The translations under genes were made by a program, and so were the position numbers. This document shows positions 27,644-37,031 of a stretch of DNA of 64,000 bases, in pieces (position 1 is the stretch's first letter; the number at the start of each line of letters is the position of its first letter). The stretch lies in the NCBI GenBank assembly GCA_024225635.1, contig JAAEMK010000497.1, forward strand, positions 124,001 through 188,000, written 5' to 3'. A model generated the notes under the pieces. It made no database searches. It worked only from the letters and a program-made list of their open reading frames with translations, and was not told the origin of the DNA. Source of the stretch: Desulfobacteraceae bacterium (GTDB lineage: Bacteria > Desulfobacterota > Desulfobacteria > Desulfobacterales > Desulfobacteraceae).

Positions 27644-28734
27644 CCCGGGAGCAGAACCGGACAAAGAAGGTTGCCATCTGGGCCATCACCCCGGGAGGGG
27701 TGGGCCTGGGGGAACGGTTATTTAACGGGATGGACCTGGCGGACTTTTTTGTGTCTGACAAGCTTTCCCTTACCCGGGAACTTCCCACGGGGGCCAGGCC
27801 GTTTAAATCCCTTTCCAGGGCTTTGGGGGAAGGGTTCCACGCGTATTCGGCCCACATTTTTCTTTTTTCCACGGGCATTGCCGTGCGGATGATCGCCCCT
27901 TTGCTGAGATCCAAGCTCGAGGACCCGGCCGTGGTGGTGGTGGATGACAGGGGGCTGAATGCCATCTCCCTGGTGTCCGGCCACCTGGGGGGCGCCAATG
28001 AACTTGCCCTGGGGGTGGGGAAGCTTGTCGGGGCAAGGCCGGTGATCACCACGGCCACGGACGTGAACCAATTGCCCTCCATTGATATGGTGGCAAAGGA
28101 GAACGGTCTTTTGATCGAGAATCCTGAAATGATCAAGACCATCAACATGGCCTTTCTGCAGGGCCGGGCCGTGGAACTCCAGGATCCCTTTGATCTGGTC
28201 GTTCCCCATCTTCCGGAACGGTTCGTTATTTCAAGGGCGGCGGGACCCACGGGAACACGGCCTGCCGTTGTGTGCACGGACCGGGTGGTGGATCTTCCAC
28301 GTGAAACCCTTGTGCTCAGGCCCGGGACCCTGGCCGTGGGCATCGGTTGCAACCGGGGCACGGCCATGGAAGAGATCCACGGGTTTTTGACCAACCTGTT
28401 CCGTGACCGGGGACTCAGTCCCGGCAGCATCGCCCTGCTGGCCACCACCGACGTAAAGGCCGATGAAGCAGGCCTCCTGGCCCTTGGTGAAAAACTTGGG
28501 CTTGATATTCGATTTTATGATAAACCGAGCCTCAACTCGGTAACCACGATTCAGAATCCATCCAGGGTGGTGGAGAAACATTTGGGAGTAAAAAGCGTAT
28601 GCGAAGCAGCAGCGATTCTGGCAGCGAACAACGGGAAGCTCATTGTGCCAAAGCAGAAACAGGGGAATGTGACCCTGGCCGTGGCCCGAAAACCGGCCGG
28701 CTATTTGTCATCGGGACCGGTCCCGGGGATGTAA
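27640..28734 (+). CDS. cbiG: Cobalt-precorrin 5A hydrolase
   Basis: 364 residues starting with GTG. The N-terminal domain has the SGHLGGANELA motif and the C-terminal CobE-like domain has VGIGCNRGTAMEEI and the PSLNSVTTIQNPSRVVEK stretch. It opens the delta-lactone with loss of acetaldehyde, a step of the anaerobic (early cobalt) pathway, so the pathway here is anaerobic. The last 136 bases also encode the start of cobJ in another frame. Confidence 0.92.
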   Translation: MTREQNRTKKVAIWAITPGGVGLGERLFNGMDLADFFVSDKLSLTRELPTGARPFKSLSRALGEGFHAYSAHIFLFSTGIAVRMIAPLLRSKLEDPAVVVVDDRGLNAISLVSGHLGGANELALGVGKLVGARPVITTATDVNQLPSIDMVAKENGLLIENPEMIKTINMAFLQGRAVELQDPFDLVVPHLPERFVISRAAGPTGTRPAVVCTDRVVDLPRETLVLRPGTLAVGIGCNRGTAMEEIHGFLTNLFRDRGLSPGSIALLATTDVKADEAGLLALGEKLGLDIRFYDKPSLNSVTTIQNPSRVVEKHLGVKSVCEAAAILAANNGKLIVPKQKQGNVTLAVARKPAGYLSSGPVPGM

Positions 28735-29483
28735 GTTACATGGCGGGCAGGGCCCTCACCCTCCTGGAACAGGCCGAGGCCATTGCCGGATATACCACCT
28801 ATATTGATCTGATCAAGCCTGTGATCGAGGGCAAGGAGATCATTGCCACGGGCATGAAAAAAGAGGTGGACCGGGTGGACAAGGCTATCGGCGAGGCCCT
28901 GGGCGGCAAGGTGTGCGCCCTGATTTCCGGGGGGGACGCTGGCATCTATGCCATGGCGGGCCTTGTGTTTGAGATGTGCGAAAAAAAGGGGATTCGTCTT
29001 GTTCGCCACGGCAGTGACTGGACAAGGAGCGATGATGGCGAGGTGCTGGAGATCGAGGTGGTTCCCGGCATCCCGGCCCTGGCCTCGGGCGCGTCCCTGG
29101 TGGGGGCCCCCTTGACCCACGATTTTTGCGCCATCAGCCTGAGCGACCTGCTCACCCCCTGGGAGACCATTGAAAAGCGGATCGAGGCGGCGGCCTCGGC
29201 CGACTTTGTCATTGCCATCTACAATCCCAAGAGCAAAAAACGGGACTGGCAGCTCAACCGGGCACGGGAGATCATCCTCAAGTACAGGAAGCCGGAAACA
29301 CCGGTGGGGATCGTGACCTCCGCCATGCGGGAAAACCAGCAGGTGTCGGTGGTATCCCTGGAAAAACTGGACCGGGCCGAGGTGGGCATGCAGACGGTGC
29401 TTTTTGTGGGCAACCAGGCATCCGTGGAATACCTTGACTTCATGTACACTCCCAGGGGATACTCCGGCAAGTACGATCTATAG
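28599..29483 (+). CDS. cobJ: Precorrin-3B C17-methyltransferase
   Basis: 294 residues. The tetrapyrrole methylase fold starts at GRLFVIGTGPGDVSYMAGRAL near residue 33, with SGGDAGIYAMAGLVFE and VVPGIPALASGASLVGAPL following. It contracts the ring and methylates C17. No ATG, GTG or TTG occurs in frame between 28599 and the domain, so the first 32 residues are read from DNA that also codes for the CbiG C-terminus. GGGAG lies ten bases before ATG 28599, supporting this start. Confidence 0.9.
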   Translation: MRSSSDSGSEQREAHCAKAETGECDPGRGPKTGRLFVIGTGPGDVSYMAGRALTLLEQAEAIAGYTTYIDLIKPVIEGKEIIATGMKKEVDRVDKAIGEALGGKVCALISGGDAGIYAMAGLVFEMCEKKGIRLVRHGSDWTRSDDGEVLEIEVVPGIPALASGASLVGAPLTHDFCAISLSDLLTPWETIEKRIEAAASADFVIAIYNPKSKKRDWQLNRAREIILKYRKPETPVGIVTSAMRENQQVSVVSLEKLDRAEVGMQTVLFVGNQASVEYLDFMYTPRGYSGKYDL

Positions 29484-29524
29484 GCAATGGCTCCTTTTCT
29501 TTTAATCATCATCGGAGGCAGGTA

Positions 29525-30040
29525 ATGAAGGGATATGTTCAGGTCTACACGGGAAATGGCAAGGGAAAAACCACGGCGTCCCTGGGACTTTCGGTCCGGG
29601 CGGCGGGCGCGGGATTCAAGGTGTTCATCGTCCAGTTCCTGAAGCAGGGGGATTATTCGGAGATCAAGGCCTTGGAGCGCTTTTCCGATCAGATCACCAT
29701 TGAGCAGTACGGCCTGGGACGCTTTGTCAAGGGCAAGCCCTCGCCGGAGGATATCGAGGCCGGTCAAAAGGGGTATGAGCGGGTGGCCGGCATCCTCAAG
29801 CAGGGGGAGCACGATCTGGTGGTGGTGGAGGAGGGGAACGTGGCTGTCATGTGCGGCCTTTTCCCTGAAGAGAAGCTCCTGGATCTCATGGAGATGAAAC
29901 CCGACCATGTGGAACTTGTGATCACGGGCCGCGGGGCCACCCCTGCCGTGATGGAACGGGCGGATCTCGTGACCGAGATGAAAGAGATCAAACATTATTA
30001 CCAGGCGGGCGTGCCTGCAAGGGTCGGCATAGAGAAATGA
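29525..30040 (+). CDS. cobO: Corrinoid adenosyltransferase (CobO/BtuR family)
   Basis: 171 residues. The P-loop is [19 protein letters not shown] near residue 10, and the family segments [17 protein letters not shown] and [21 protein letters not shown] are clear. It transfers the adenosyl group of ATP to Co(I) corrinoids. In most relatives the second acidic motif is LDE; here it reads [12 protein letters not shown], a conservative change. Its TGA overlaps the ATG of cobQ. Confidence 0.9.
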   Translation: MKGYVQVYTGNGKGKTTASLGLSVRAAGAGFKVFIVQFLKQGDYSEIKALERFSDQITIEQYGLGRFVKGKPSPEDIEAGQKGYERVAGILKQGEHDLVVVEEGNVAVMCGLFPEEKLLDLMEMKPDHVELVITGRGATPAVMERADLVTEMKEIKHYYQAGVPARVGIEK

Positions 30041-31551
30041 AAAAAAAGACAGACGCCATCGCCGTGTTCGGCACCGGATCCGATGTGGGAAAGAGCATCG
30101 TCAATGCCGCCCTGTGCCGGTCTTTGGCGGACCGGGGCGTGAATGTGGCGCCCTTCAAGTCCCAGAACATGTCCAACAACTCCGGGATCACCCCTGAGGG
30201 CCTTGAGATGGGACGGGCCCAGATCGTCCAGGCCGAGGCCTGCCGGATCGCCCCCCACGTGGACATGAACCCGGTGCTGTTAAAACCCACGGGCGAGATG
30301 GGCTCCCAGGTGGTGCTCAACGGCAAGGCCTTTGCAAACGAGACCGCCGCCGATTACCATACCAAAAAGGAGCTCTACTTCAAGGAGTCCTGCAGGGCCT
30401 ACGACCGGCTCAAGCGCCGGTACGATCTCGTGGTCATGGAGGGCGCCGGTTCCTGTGCCGAGGTGAACCTCATGCATTCGGACATCGTAAATTTTCCCAT
30501 GGCGGCCTATGCCGGGGCCCCGGTGATCCTTGTGGCGGACATTCACCGGGGCGGTGTGTTCGGCCAGATCGTCGGCACCCTTGCGTGCCTGCCCCGGGAG
30601 TTCCGGGACATGATCAAGGGCTTTATCATCAACCGGTTCCGGGGGGATATCTCCCTGTTCAGGGACGGGGTGGAGTGGATCGAGCAGAAGACCGGCAAGC
30701 CCGTGTTCGGGGTGCTTCCCTGGTACCATCATTTCAGGGTCGATGCCGAGGATTCCGTGGAGCTTGAGCAGTGGCCCACGGTGAGCTCACTGGACCGGAG
30801 TAAACCCGCCATCGGCGTGATCCGCCTGCCCCATATCGCCAATTTTACCGATTTTCATGCCCTTGCAGGCCTTGACGGCGTCGAGCTCGCCTTTCTGGAT
30901 ACCCCCATGGATCTTTCCCTGTTCTCGGCCGTGATCATCCCCGGCTCCAAGAACACCCGGGCGGACATGGAGTGGCTTCGGAGCAAGGGTTGGGAATCCC
31001 GCATCCGGGAGCATGTGGCCAACCAGGGACATCTCCTTGGCATCTGCGGGGGGTACCAGATACTGGGCCGGGCCATTGAAGATCCCGAAGGCCTGGAGGG
31101 CGCCCCGGGTATCATCCAGGGCTTGGACCTGCTGCCGGTGACCACCATTTTAAAAGCCCCCAAGACCACCACCCTGAGCACCTTTGAATGGGAAGGCGCC
31201 CCGGGGGAGGGGTATGAGATCCACATGGGCCGGACAGAGCGGGTGTCTGGCGCGCCCCTGTTCAAGGTGACCTCCAGGAACCGTAACGACTGCAGCGACG
31301 GCAACGAGTTTGACGGATGCGTTTCCGGCAACGGGCTTGTGGCCGGCACCTATATGCACGGGCTGTTCGACACCCCTGTTATCCTGGGAAAATGGCTTGG
31401 GAGCGTTGGCATAAAGATTTCGGGTTTGTCCGGGATCTCCTCCAAGGAGCGGGACTACATTTTGTTGAAAGAGCATTTTGAACACCACATCGACCTGGAC
31501 CGGCTCATGGATGCCACAGGCATGGCGTCCGGCGGTCCTGTTCCGGTTTGA
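30037..31551 (+). CDS. cobQ: Cobyric acid synthase
   Basis: 504 residues, usual length. The N-terminal ATP-dependent synthetase domain has [31 protein letters not shown] and [10 protein letters not shown]. The C-terminal glutamine amidotransferase-like domain has [11 protein letters not shown] with the cysteine nucleophile and a late GTYMHGLFD histidine. It amidates four side chains of adenosylcobyrinic acid diamide. Confidence 0.96.
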   Translation: MKKKTDAIAVFGTGSDVGKSIVNAALCRSLADRGVNVAPFKSQNMSNNSGITPEGLEMGRAQIVQAEACRIAPHVDMNPVLLKPTGEMGSQVVLNGKAFANETAADYHTKKELYFKESCRAYDRLKRRYDLVVMEGAGSCAEVNLMHSDIVNFPMAAYAGAPVILVADIHRGGVFGQIVGTLACLPREFRDMIKGFIINRFRGDISLFRDGVEWIEQKTGKPVFGVLPWYHHFRVDAEDSVELEQWPTVSSLDRSKPAIGVIRLPHIANFTDFHALAGLDGVELAFLDTPMDLSLFSAVIIPGSKNTRADMEWLRSKGWESRIREHVANQGHLLGICGGYQILGRAIEDPEGLEGAPGIIQGLDLLPVTTILKAPKTTTLSTFEWEGAPGEGYEIHMGRTERVSGAPLFKVTSRNRNDCSDGNEFDGCVSGNGLVAGTYMHGLFDTPVILGKWLGSVGIKISGLSGISSKERDYILLKEHFEHHIDLDRLMDATGMASGGPVPV

Positions 31552-31568
31552 TGGATGAAAGGCATGCA

Positions 31569-32102
31569 ATGAACAACACGACAACATTGGTGATCGGCGG
31601 ATGCCGGAGCGGAAAGAGCAGCCATGCCCTTGGCCTGGCAAACGCCCTCCCCGGAAAGAAGAAAATTTTCATTGCCACCTCCGTGCCCACGGATACGGAG
31701 ATGGAGGCAAGGGTGACCAAGCACCGGCAGGAGCGGGGGGAGGACTGGGTCACGGCAGAGGTGCCCGTTAAGATTCCAGGGACCATTGACGAGGCGTCGG
31801 CCACGGCCGATGTGATACTGGTGGACTGCCTCACCCTCTGGACTTCGAATCTCATGTTCCAGGGCCTTGACCAGCCGGGCATCGACCAGCACATCCAGGT
31901 CCTTGCCACAAGCCTTGAACACGCCCAATGCCCGGTGTTCCTTGTGTCCAATGAGGTGGGGACGGGCATTGTACCGGAAAACGCCCTGGCCCGGCAGTTC
32001 CGGGACATGGCCGGGTTTGTGAACCAGCGTATCGCCGCAGTGGCCGACAATGTCACCTGGATGGTGGCCGGGATTGCCGTACCTATCAAACCGGCACGCT
32101 GA
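31569..32102 (+). CDS. cobU: Adenosylcobinamide kinase / phosphate guanylyltransferase
   Basis: 177 residues from ATG 31569, preceded by AAAGG; earlier in-frame starts at 31548 and 31551 overlap the cobQ stop. The P-loop is VIGGCRSGKSSHAL, followed by IFIATSVPTDTEM, LVDCLTLWTSNLM and VSNEVGTGIVPENALARQFRD, all CobU signatures. It phosphorylates and then guanylylates adenosylcobinamide for nucleotide-loop assembly. It is the last recognisable gene of the riboswitch operon. Confidence 0.93.
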   Translation: MNNTTTLVIGGCRSGKSSHALGLANALPGKKKIFIATSVPTDTEMEARVTKHRQERGEDWVTAEVPVKIPGTIDEASATADVILVDCLTLWTSNLMFQGLDQPGIDQHIQVLATSLEHAQCPVFLVSNEVGTGIVPENALARQFRDMAGFVNQRIAAVADNVTWMVAGIAVPIKPAR

Positions 32103-32181
32103 AGCTGAAAAAGAGGGAAACGATCAGCACGTTGAGTCCCACCGGTTTTCACCATGAAGATCATGAAGGTTTAAATGCCGG

Positions 32182-33294
32182 TCAGCAGGAGGATTTGAGG
32201 GTGCGGCGCTCCTCCTCATGGTCGGCATAGTGGAGGGCGATCTCCCGGAACTCCTTTTCAATGGCCAGAAAGCCCCCGGTAATCTCCGGGTCAAAATGGG
32301 CCCCGGCCTCCTGCTCGATGATGGACACGGCCTTGGCATGGGGAAACGGGGGTTTGTAGACCCGCTTGCTGATCAGGGCGTCATAGACGTCCGCAACGGC
32401 CATGAGTCTTGCCGAAAAGGGAATCTCCTCCCCTTTGAGTCCCTGGGGATAGCCGGTCCCGTTCCATTTTTCATGGTGGCTGAGGGTGATCTCCCGGGCA
32501 AAGTTGAGAAAGGAGTCCTCAATGTCCAGGCCCAGGATCTTGAGGGGGCGGCTCAGGGCCTCGTACCCGCAAATGGTGTGCATCTTCATTTCATTGTACT
32601 CTTCCGGGGTCAGTTTGCCCGGTTTCTCAAGGATGCTGTCCCTTACCCCCACCTTGCCGATGTCGTGCAACGGCGCTGATTTCTCCAGAAGAACGATGGT
32701 TTCCCGGTCCAGCCGGATGGTGCTTCCGGGCCGGCTGCTCATATACTGGCCCAGCAACCTGATGTAGTTCTTTGTTCTCATGATGTGGCCGCCGGCCTCG
32801 TTGTCGCGGGACTCGGCCAGGGTGGCAAGGCCGAGGATCATGATGTCCCGGGTAAGGTCGATTGCCCGGGTGCGCTGGGCCACCTTGTTGGCAAGGGCCC
32901 GGTTCTGGTCGAACAGGGCCAGTTGGGTGGCGACCCTGGACTTGACAATGGGGGGGCTGACCGGTTTGGTTATATAATCGACGCATCCCCTTTCAAATCC
33001 CTTGTATTCATCTTCGATGGTTCCCTGGGTGGTGATGAAGATGACCGGTATCTTCCGGGTCGCGGTATCGGCCTTGAGCCTGCGGCACACCTCGTATCCG
33101 TCCAGGTCCGGCATCATGATGTCCAGGAGTATCAGGTCGGGCATGGGCCGGGATTTTGCCAGTCTCAAGGCCTGGTTGCCGCTGGTGGCGGCCTTGATCC
33201 TGTAGCTTGCCTTCAGGAGGGTGTTCAGGACGTCGATGTTTTCCGGGGTGTCGTCCACGATGAGGATGGTCTGTCGGAAATCGGTTGCTTCCAT
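32182..33294 (-). CDS. Response regulator with HD-GYP phosphodiesterase domain (RpfG-type)
   Basis: 370 residues. The receiver domain (ILIVDDTPENIDVL, phospho-acceptor Asp in LILLDIMMPDLDGYE, VDYITKPVSPPIVK) is followed by an HD-GYP domain with the metal pair at about H210-D211 (HDIGKVGV) and the GTGYPQGLKGEEIP loop. It should hydrolyse cyclic di-GMP when phosphorylated. The start is ATG 33294; a longer frame runs upstream without a better ribosome site. It is the last gene of a three-gene minus-strand signalling operon and probably receives phosphate through the Hpt protein upstream. Confidence 0.9.
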   Translation of the reverse strand: MEATDFRQTILIVDDTPENIDVLNTLLKASYRIKAATSGNQALRLAKSRPMPDLILLDIMMPDLDGYEVCRRLKADTATRKIPVIFITTQGTIEDEYKGFERGCVDYITKPVSPPIVKSRVATQLALFDQNRALANKVAQRTRAIDLTRDIMILGLATLAESRDNEAGGHIMRTKNYIRLLGQYMSSRPGSTIRLDRETIVLLEKSAPLHDIGKVGVRDSILEKPGKLTPEEYNEMKMHTICGYEALSRPLKILGLDIEDSFLNFAREITLSHHEKWNGTGYPQGLKGEEIPFSARLMAVADVYDALISKRVYKPPFPHAKAVSIIEQEAGAHFDPEITGGFLAIEKEFREIALHYADHEEERRTLKSSC

Positions 33295-33322
33295 GGGGAT
33301 CTCCCAGGTTGTCGGCGGTTGG

Positions 33323-33976
33323 TTAAACGTCCGGGATGCCGTCCAGCACCGCCAGGGCCTGTTCAAAATCATAGTTTGCAAGGGGCTTGTCCAGCGCCTG
33401 GAGCCGCTGCTTCAGAACGGGTTCCATGACCATCCCCTTGAGTTGTTCCAGAATTTCCGCAGACCGGGTGTCCGATTCGTTCAGGAGGCGCTTGAGCTGC
33501 CGGGCAAGGGCCGGCACGTTCCCGGGGCCGGAAGATTGGGCCGGATCGGCCGAACGCCCTGTCTCTCTGGCAGGTGCCAGGGCGGCGGTGGCGGCAAAGA
33601 GCCGGTCCATGGTCCTGGAAAGGGCTACCAGGGAATCCCCCAGCGCTGTTTTGTTCCATTTGATGGCTGTTTCCAGGTCGCCTGCGGCCTGTTCCAGGTC
33701 CCTGGCCCCCAGGTTGGCAGACACCCCTTTAAGGGTGTGGAGATGGTCCAGGGCCTCCTGTCGCTCCCCTGACGCCAGGGCCGTTTTGATGGCGGAAACC
33801 GTGGCGGCCTGGTTGACCGCGAACTTCCGGAGAAGGTTGACAAAGCGTCCCCGGTTGCCGCCAACCCGCCTCAATCCCTCCTGGATGTCGATGCCCAGGG
33901 CCTTAAAGGTTTCCAGGCTCTCGCCGTCCGTGTCAATCTTGAGACTCCCCGGCTGTCTTTCCTTCCCACCTTCCAT
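33323..33976 (-). CDS. Histidine phosphotransfer (Hpt) domain protein
   Basis: 217 residues from ATG 33976; the frame is open further but that part overlaps the kinase gene. The Hpt helix carries DHLHTLKGVSANLGA, giving His80 as the likely phospho-site. The remaining C-terminal 90 residues are helical and unfamiliar. It lies between a hybrid kinase and an HD-GYP regulator, the expected place for a phosphorelay intermediate. Confidence 0.8.
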   Translation of the reverse strand: MEGGKERQPGSLKIDTDGESLETFKALGIDIQEGLRRVGGNRGRFVNLLRKFAVNQAATVSAIKTALASGERQEALDHLHTLKGVSANLGARDLEQAAGDLETAIKWNKTALGDSLVALSRTMDRLFAATAALAPARETGRSADPAQSSGPGNVPALARQLKRLLNESDTRSAEILEQLKGMVMEPVLKQRLQALDKPLANYDFEQALAVLDGIPDV

Positions 33977-33995
33977 GGTTCTCCTCTTCTTTCGC

Positions 33996-35153
33996 TTAGG
34001 AACTAGGCAGTTCAATGATGAAGCGGGCCCCCTTTTGCCGGCGGTTTTCCGCCCAGATTCGCCCCTTGTGCTCTTCGATGATGTTTTTGCTGATGGAAAG
34101 CCCGAGCCCTGTGCCCAAGCCGTTGGGCTTTGTGGTGTAAAACGCCTTCCATATGACGTTGAGCATGGGGCCGGGGATTCCGGGGCCGTTGTCTTCAACC
34201 GTGATCGTCACGCTGCCATAGGCTGCCTGGACCCGGATTTCTATGGAGCCCTTGGCGTCTTCTCCTATGGCGTCACAGGCGTTTTTTAACAGATTGATCA
34301 GCACCTGCTCGATCTGCCGGCCATTGGCGATCACCCGGGGCAGATCCGGTTCAATGGTCAGGCGAACCCGTTTCAGGTGCTTCAGGTGGAAGTGGCACAG
34401 GGTGATGGCATTGTTTATGCACCCGCCTATGTCGATGGGTTCGCGGGCATGGGTGTCCTGGCGTGAGAAGCGCTGCATGCCGTCGACAATGGCGTTGATC
34501 ATGTTGGCGCCTTTGATGATCTCGGTCACCCGCTGGGCGCTTTCTCTGATATTTGCCGCGAAATTCTCCGAATCCAGGATTACGCCCTCCCGGGCCATGG
34601 AGTCGAACAAAAATTTCAGGATCTCCGCGTTGCCCATGACATAGGTCAGGGGGTTGTTGATCTCATGGGCAATACCGGCGGCGAGGGTTCCAAGGCTTGC
34701 AAGGCGTTCCGAGTGCATCAGCTGCCTGGCCCGCTCCTGGGCCAGGTTTTCGAGGTTGTCCCTGTGGCGCTTGAGTTCCGCATGGGCATGGACCCTTGCC
34801 TTCAGCACGGCGGGGTTGATCGGTTTTCGGATATAATCGACGGCGCCCAGGGCAAATCCCCTGGCCTCGTTGGTGTCGCCCCCGTTGGAGGTGATGAAGA
34901 TCACGGGGATCTTACGGGTCTTTTCAGCGGCTTTCAGTCGTTGGCATACTTCGTAGCCGTCCATCCCCGGCATGACGATGTCCAGTAGAATGAGGTCCGG
35001 GGGCGTTGCTGAATTGGCGATCCCCAGGGCCTTTTTTCCGTTGTTTGCTGCCATCACACGGTAGTCCCGGGCCAGGATCTCCAGGAGGATATCGATGTTT
35101 TCGGCAACATCGTCCACGACCAGGATCGTCGATTTTGACGGTTCGCTCGGCAT
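33996..35153 (-). CDS. Hybrid histidine kinase: receiver domain followed by HisKA and ATPase
   Basis: 385 residues. The order is inverted from the usual: residues 8-125 are a receiver (ILVVDDVAENIDIL, Asp58 in LILLDIVMPGMDG), then HisKA with LAAGIAHEINNPLTYVMGN (His163), then the HATPase with N-box NLLKNACDAIG and G-boxes DNGPGIPG and GLGTGLGLSISKNI. It is cytosolic with no sensor or membrane segment. It begins the operon followed by Hpt and HD-GYP. A GTG at 35165 adds four residues but has no ribosome site. Confidence 0.88.
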   Translation of the reverse strand: MPSEPSKSTILVVDDVAENIDILLEILARDYRVMAANNGKKALGIANSATPPDLILLDIVMPGMDGYEVCQRLKAAEKTRKIPVIFITSNGGDTNEARGFALGAVDYIRKPINPAVLKARVHAHAELKRHRDNLENLAQERARQLMHSERLASLGTLAAGIAHEINNPLTYVMGNAEILKFLFDSMAREGVILDSENFAANIRESAQRVTEIIKGANMINAIVDGMQRFSRQDTHAREPIDIGGCINNAITLCHFHLKHLKRVRLTIEPDLPRVIANGRQIEQVLINLLKNACDAIGEDAKGSIEIRVQAAYGSVTITVEDNGPGIPGPMLNVIWKAFYTTKPNGLGTGLGLSISKNIIEEHKGRIWAENRRQKGARFIIELPSS

Positions 35154-35238
35154 TGTCCCATCCACTTGTTTTTAGGCGGTTACAGGGGCTGAACTGAGTT
35201 GGAATTAAATATAAAGGAAAGTGCTCTGTCCCTACGAA

Positions 35239-35265
35239 ATTATCCTTACTACACAAGGATGTCAA
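35239..35265 (-). promoter_or_regulatory. Possible promoter of the kinase-Hpt-HD-GYP operon
   Basis: On the minus strand TTGACA (35265-35260) and GATAAT (35244-35239) are 15 bases apart, about 85 bases before the kinase ATG. The spacing is short, so this is tentative. Confidence 0.35.
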
Positions 35266-35314
35266 ACAAAAAAGGGATATTCCTCCTTCCGGGGCGGCCA
35301 GGGCGCATGGAAGT

Positions 35315-35357
35315 AAAAAAAAACAACCAGCAACACCCCCATGGGCTGCTGCTGGTT
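35315..35357 (-). terminator. Terminator for the flavodoxin-fold gene (minus strand)
   Basis: On the minus strand AACCAGCA pairs with TGCTGGTT with additional pairing inside, and a run of nine T follows within two bases. It ends transcription of the reductase gene at 35400 before the kinase operon promoter. Confidence 0.75.
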
Positions 35358-35399
35358 CCAGGGCCGTGGGAGAACACCGGCCGGACCGGTGTTCAATGA

Positions 35400-35963
35400 C
35401 TATCCCGCGATTTTGTCGGCAAACCCAATGGCCTGTTTTTTCACATCAAGGTCCAGGGCTTCGGGAACGGTGCACTTGACATAGAGTTCGCCTGCGCTTT
35501 TTCCCTTGTAGAAGTTCACCAGGCGCTCAAACGCGGTGAAGGCGGGCTCCGCATTGTTGGTAAAGTCGCTGCCGCCCGTGACCAGGAGGGCCTGGCGACG
35601 GCCTTCCACCAGGGAGGCGTGGTCGGGCTTGTGATAGTTGGTGACAAGGCTGTAGCTCCGGTCCATGATCGCCTTTGTCTGGGAGGTCAAGCCCCAGAAG
35701 TAGAGGGGGGAGGCAAACAGGGTCAGGTCTGCCCGGGCCATTTTTTCCAGGATACCAAGACCGTCGTCCTTCCGGATACAGGCAACCTGTGTGGGATTCT
35801 CTTTGCACTTGGCGCAGCCCAGACAGGGATTGATCTCCTGTGAGTGGAGATAGATCGATTCCACCTCATGTCCCTTGGCCCGGAGGCGTTCCTCAACCCA
35901 TCCCAGAATCGTGGCTGTGTTGCCTTTTTTTTTGCTGCTTCCCATCAAGGTGATGATTTTCAT
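35400..35963 (-). CDS. NAD(P)H-dependent FMN reductase (flavodoxin fold)
   Basis: 187 residues from ATG 35963. The FMN phosphate loop is ITLMGSSKKKGNTATIL. C-L-G-C-A-K-C near residue 50 is the cysteine pattern of iron-sulfur flavoproteins and NADPH-dependent FMN reductases of anaerobes. FASPLYFWGLTSQTKAIMDRSYSL is the second flavin-contact loop. It may form an iron-sulfur flavoprotein. It stands alone, divergent from the hydrolase gene. Confidence 0.85.
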   Translation of the reverse strand: MKIITLMGSSKKKGNTATILGWVEERLRAKGHEVESIYLHSQEINPCLGCAKCKENPTQVACIRKDDGLGILEKMARADLTLFASPLYFWGLTSQTKAIMDRSYSLVTNYHKPDHASLVEGRRQALLVTGGSDFTNNAEPAFTAFERLVNFYKGKSAGELYVKCTVPEALDLDVKKQAIGFADKIAG

Positions 35964-36248
35964 AATAGCTCCTTTTGTTGTTTGGTAAACACTAATGCAG
36001 ATGCCGGGGTAAATCAACCCCTCCCCATGGAAGGCCCCGGAGGATAGCGCCCCGGGGACGGTGTGTCACAGAAAAGCAGGTCCCCGGGAGGAGCTTTTCC
36101 ATTCTAAACGGGTTAAGCAGGTATCCATTCGAGTGCAAACATCTATGGGGGCGACTCTTTTGCGGAAAAATGGTATGAAGATCGGGCACGTCCTCTTGGA
36201 AGTGAGGTGAGTTTGCGAAGGTTTACGACAGCAAGGAGTTGCACAGGA

Positions 36249-37031
36249 ATGACGGAGTTTGAAAAAGCAGGCGTCCGGAGGGTGGAGCGAATCACCTACC
36301 GGGACGGGGAAGAGGAGTTCCTGGGGCTGTTTTCAACCCCGGGGGGAACCTGCCCTCCCCTTGTGGTGCTCTTCCATGAGTACCTGGGCATGGAAGAGCA
36401 CATGACGGACAAGGCCATGGATCTGATTGATCGGGGATTTGCCGTCTTTGTGGCGGACCTCTACGGGCGGGAAATACGGCCCCGCAATCATGGAGAGGCC
36501 TATCCCCATTACCGTTTTCTCAAGTCCAATCCCAGGGTGATGGATAGGCGGGCCCGGCTGGGGGTGGACCAGGCAATGGCATGCATCGGTTCTCAAACCC
36601 ATCCCTGCATGGCGGTCCTGGGTTTCTCCATGGGGGGATGGGCCGCCCTTGGGGTGGCGCGGTCATGCCCTTGGGTCCGGCTGGCGGTGTCGGTCTACGG
36701 CTATCTCAACGCCCTTACCGGGCTGGATTCCGCCCCCTGCGATCTATTGATCATCCACGGGCTCAAGGACAGGATCGTGCCCCGGGAGGACCTTACGGTG
36801 TTCCGGGACCTTGCCGGGCGGCCCCAAGGCCGTTGTGAACTTGTGCTCTACGACCGGGCGGGCCACGGTTTTTGCAACCCCTCCCTTGAACCGGACCCGG
36901 CCCTGGGAAATTTCTATGACCGGGAATACCATGAAAAGGCGTGGCAGAGGATCGTTGCTGCCTTGGAACAGATGCGGCAAACCAACGTCTGCAACTCAAT
37001 GCTGAAAACAAACGGAGGCAATGATGGATAA
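36249..37031 (+). CDS. Dienelactone hydrolase-family alpha/beta hydrolase
   Basis: 260 residues from ATG 36249. The nucleophile elbow is GFSMGGW with Ser127; classical dienelactone hydrolases have Cys here. Asp174 in GLKDRIVP and His206 in AGHGFCNP complete the triad, and VVLFHEYLGMEEHM supplies the oxyanion region. Substrate unknown. The stop codon overlaps the start of the methyltransferase gene by a few bases, and an AraC regulator follows, making a likely three-gene unit. Confidence 0.85.
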   Translation: MTEFEKAGVRRVERITYRDGEEEFLGLFSTPGGTCPPLVVLFHEYLGMEEHMTDKAMDLIDRGFAVFVADLYGREIRPRNHGEAYPHYRFLKSNPRVMDRRARLGVDQAMACIGSQTHPCMAVLGFSMGGWAALGVARSCPWVRLAVSVYGYLNALTGLDSAPCDLLIIHGLKDRIVPREDLTVFRDLAGRPQGRCELVLYDRAGHGFCNPSLEPDPALGNFYDREYHEKAWQRIVAALEQMRQTNVCNSMLKTNGGNDG

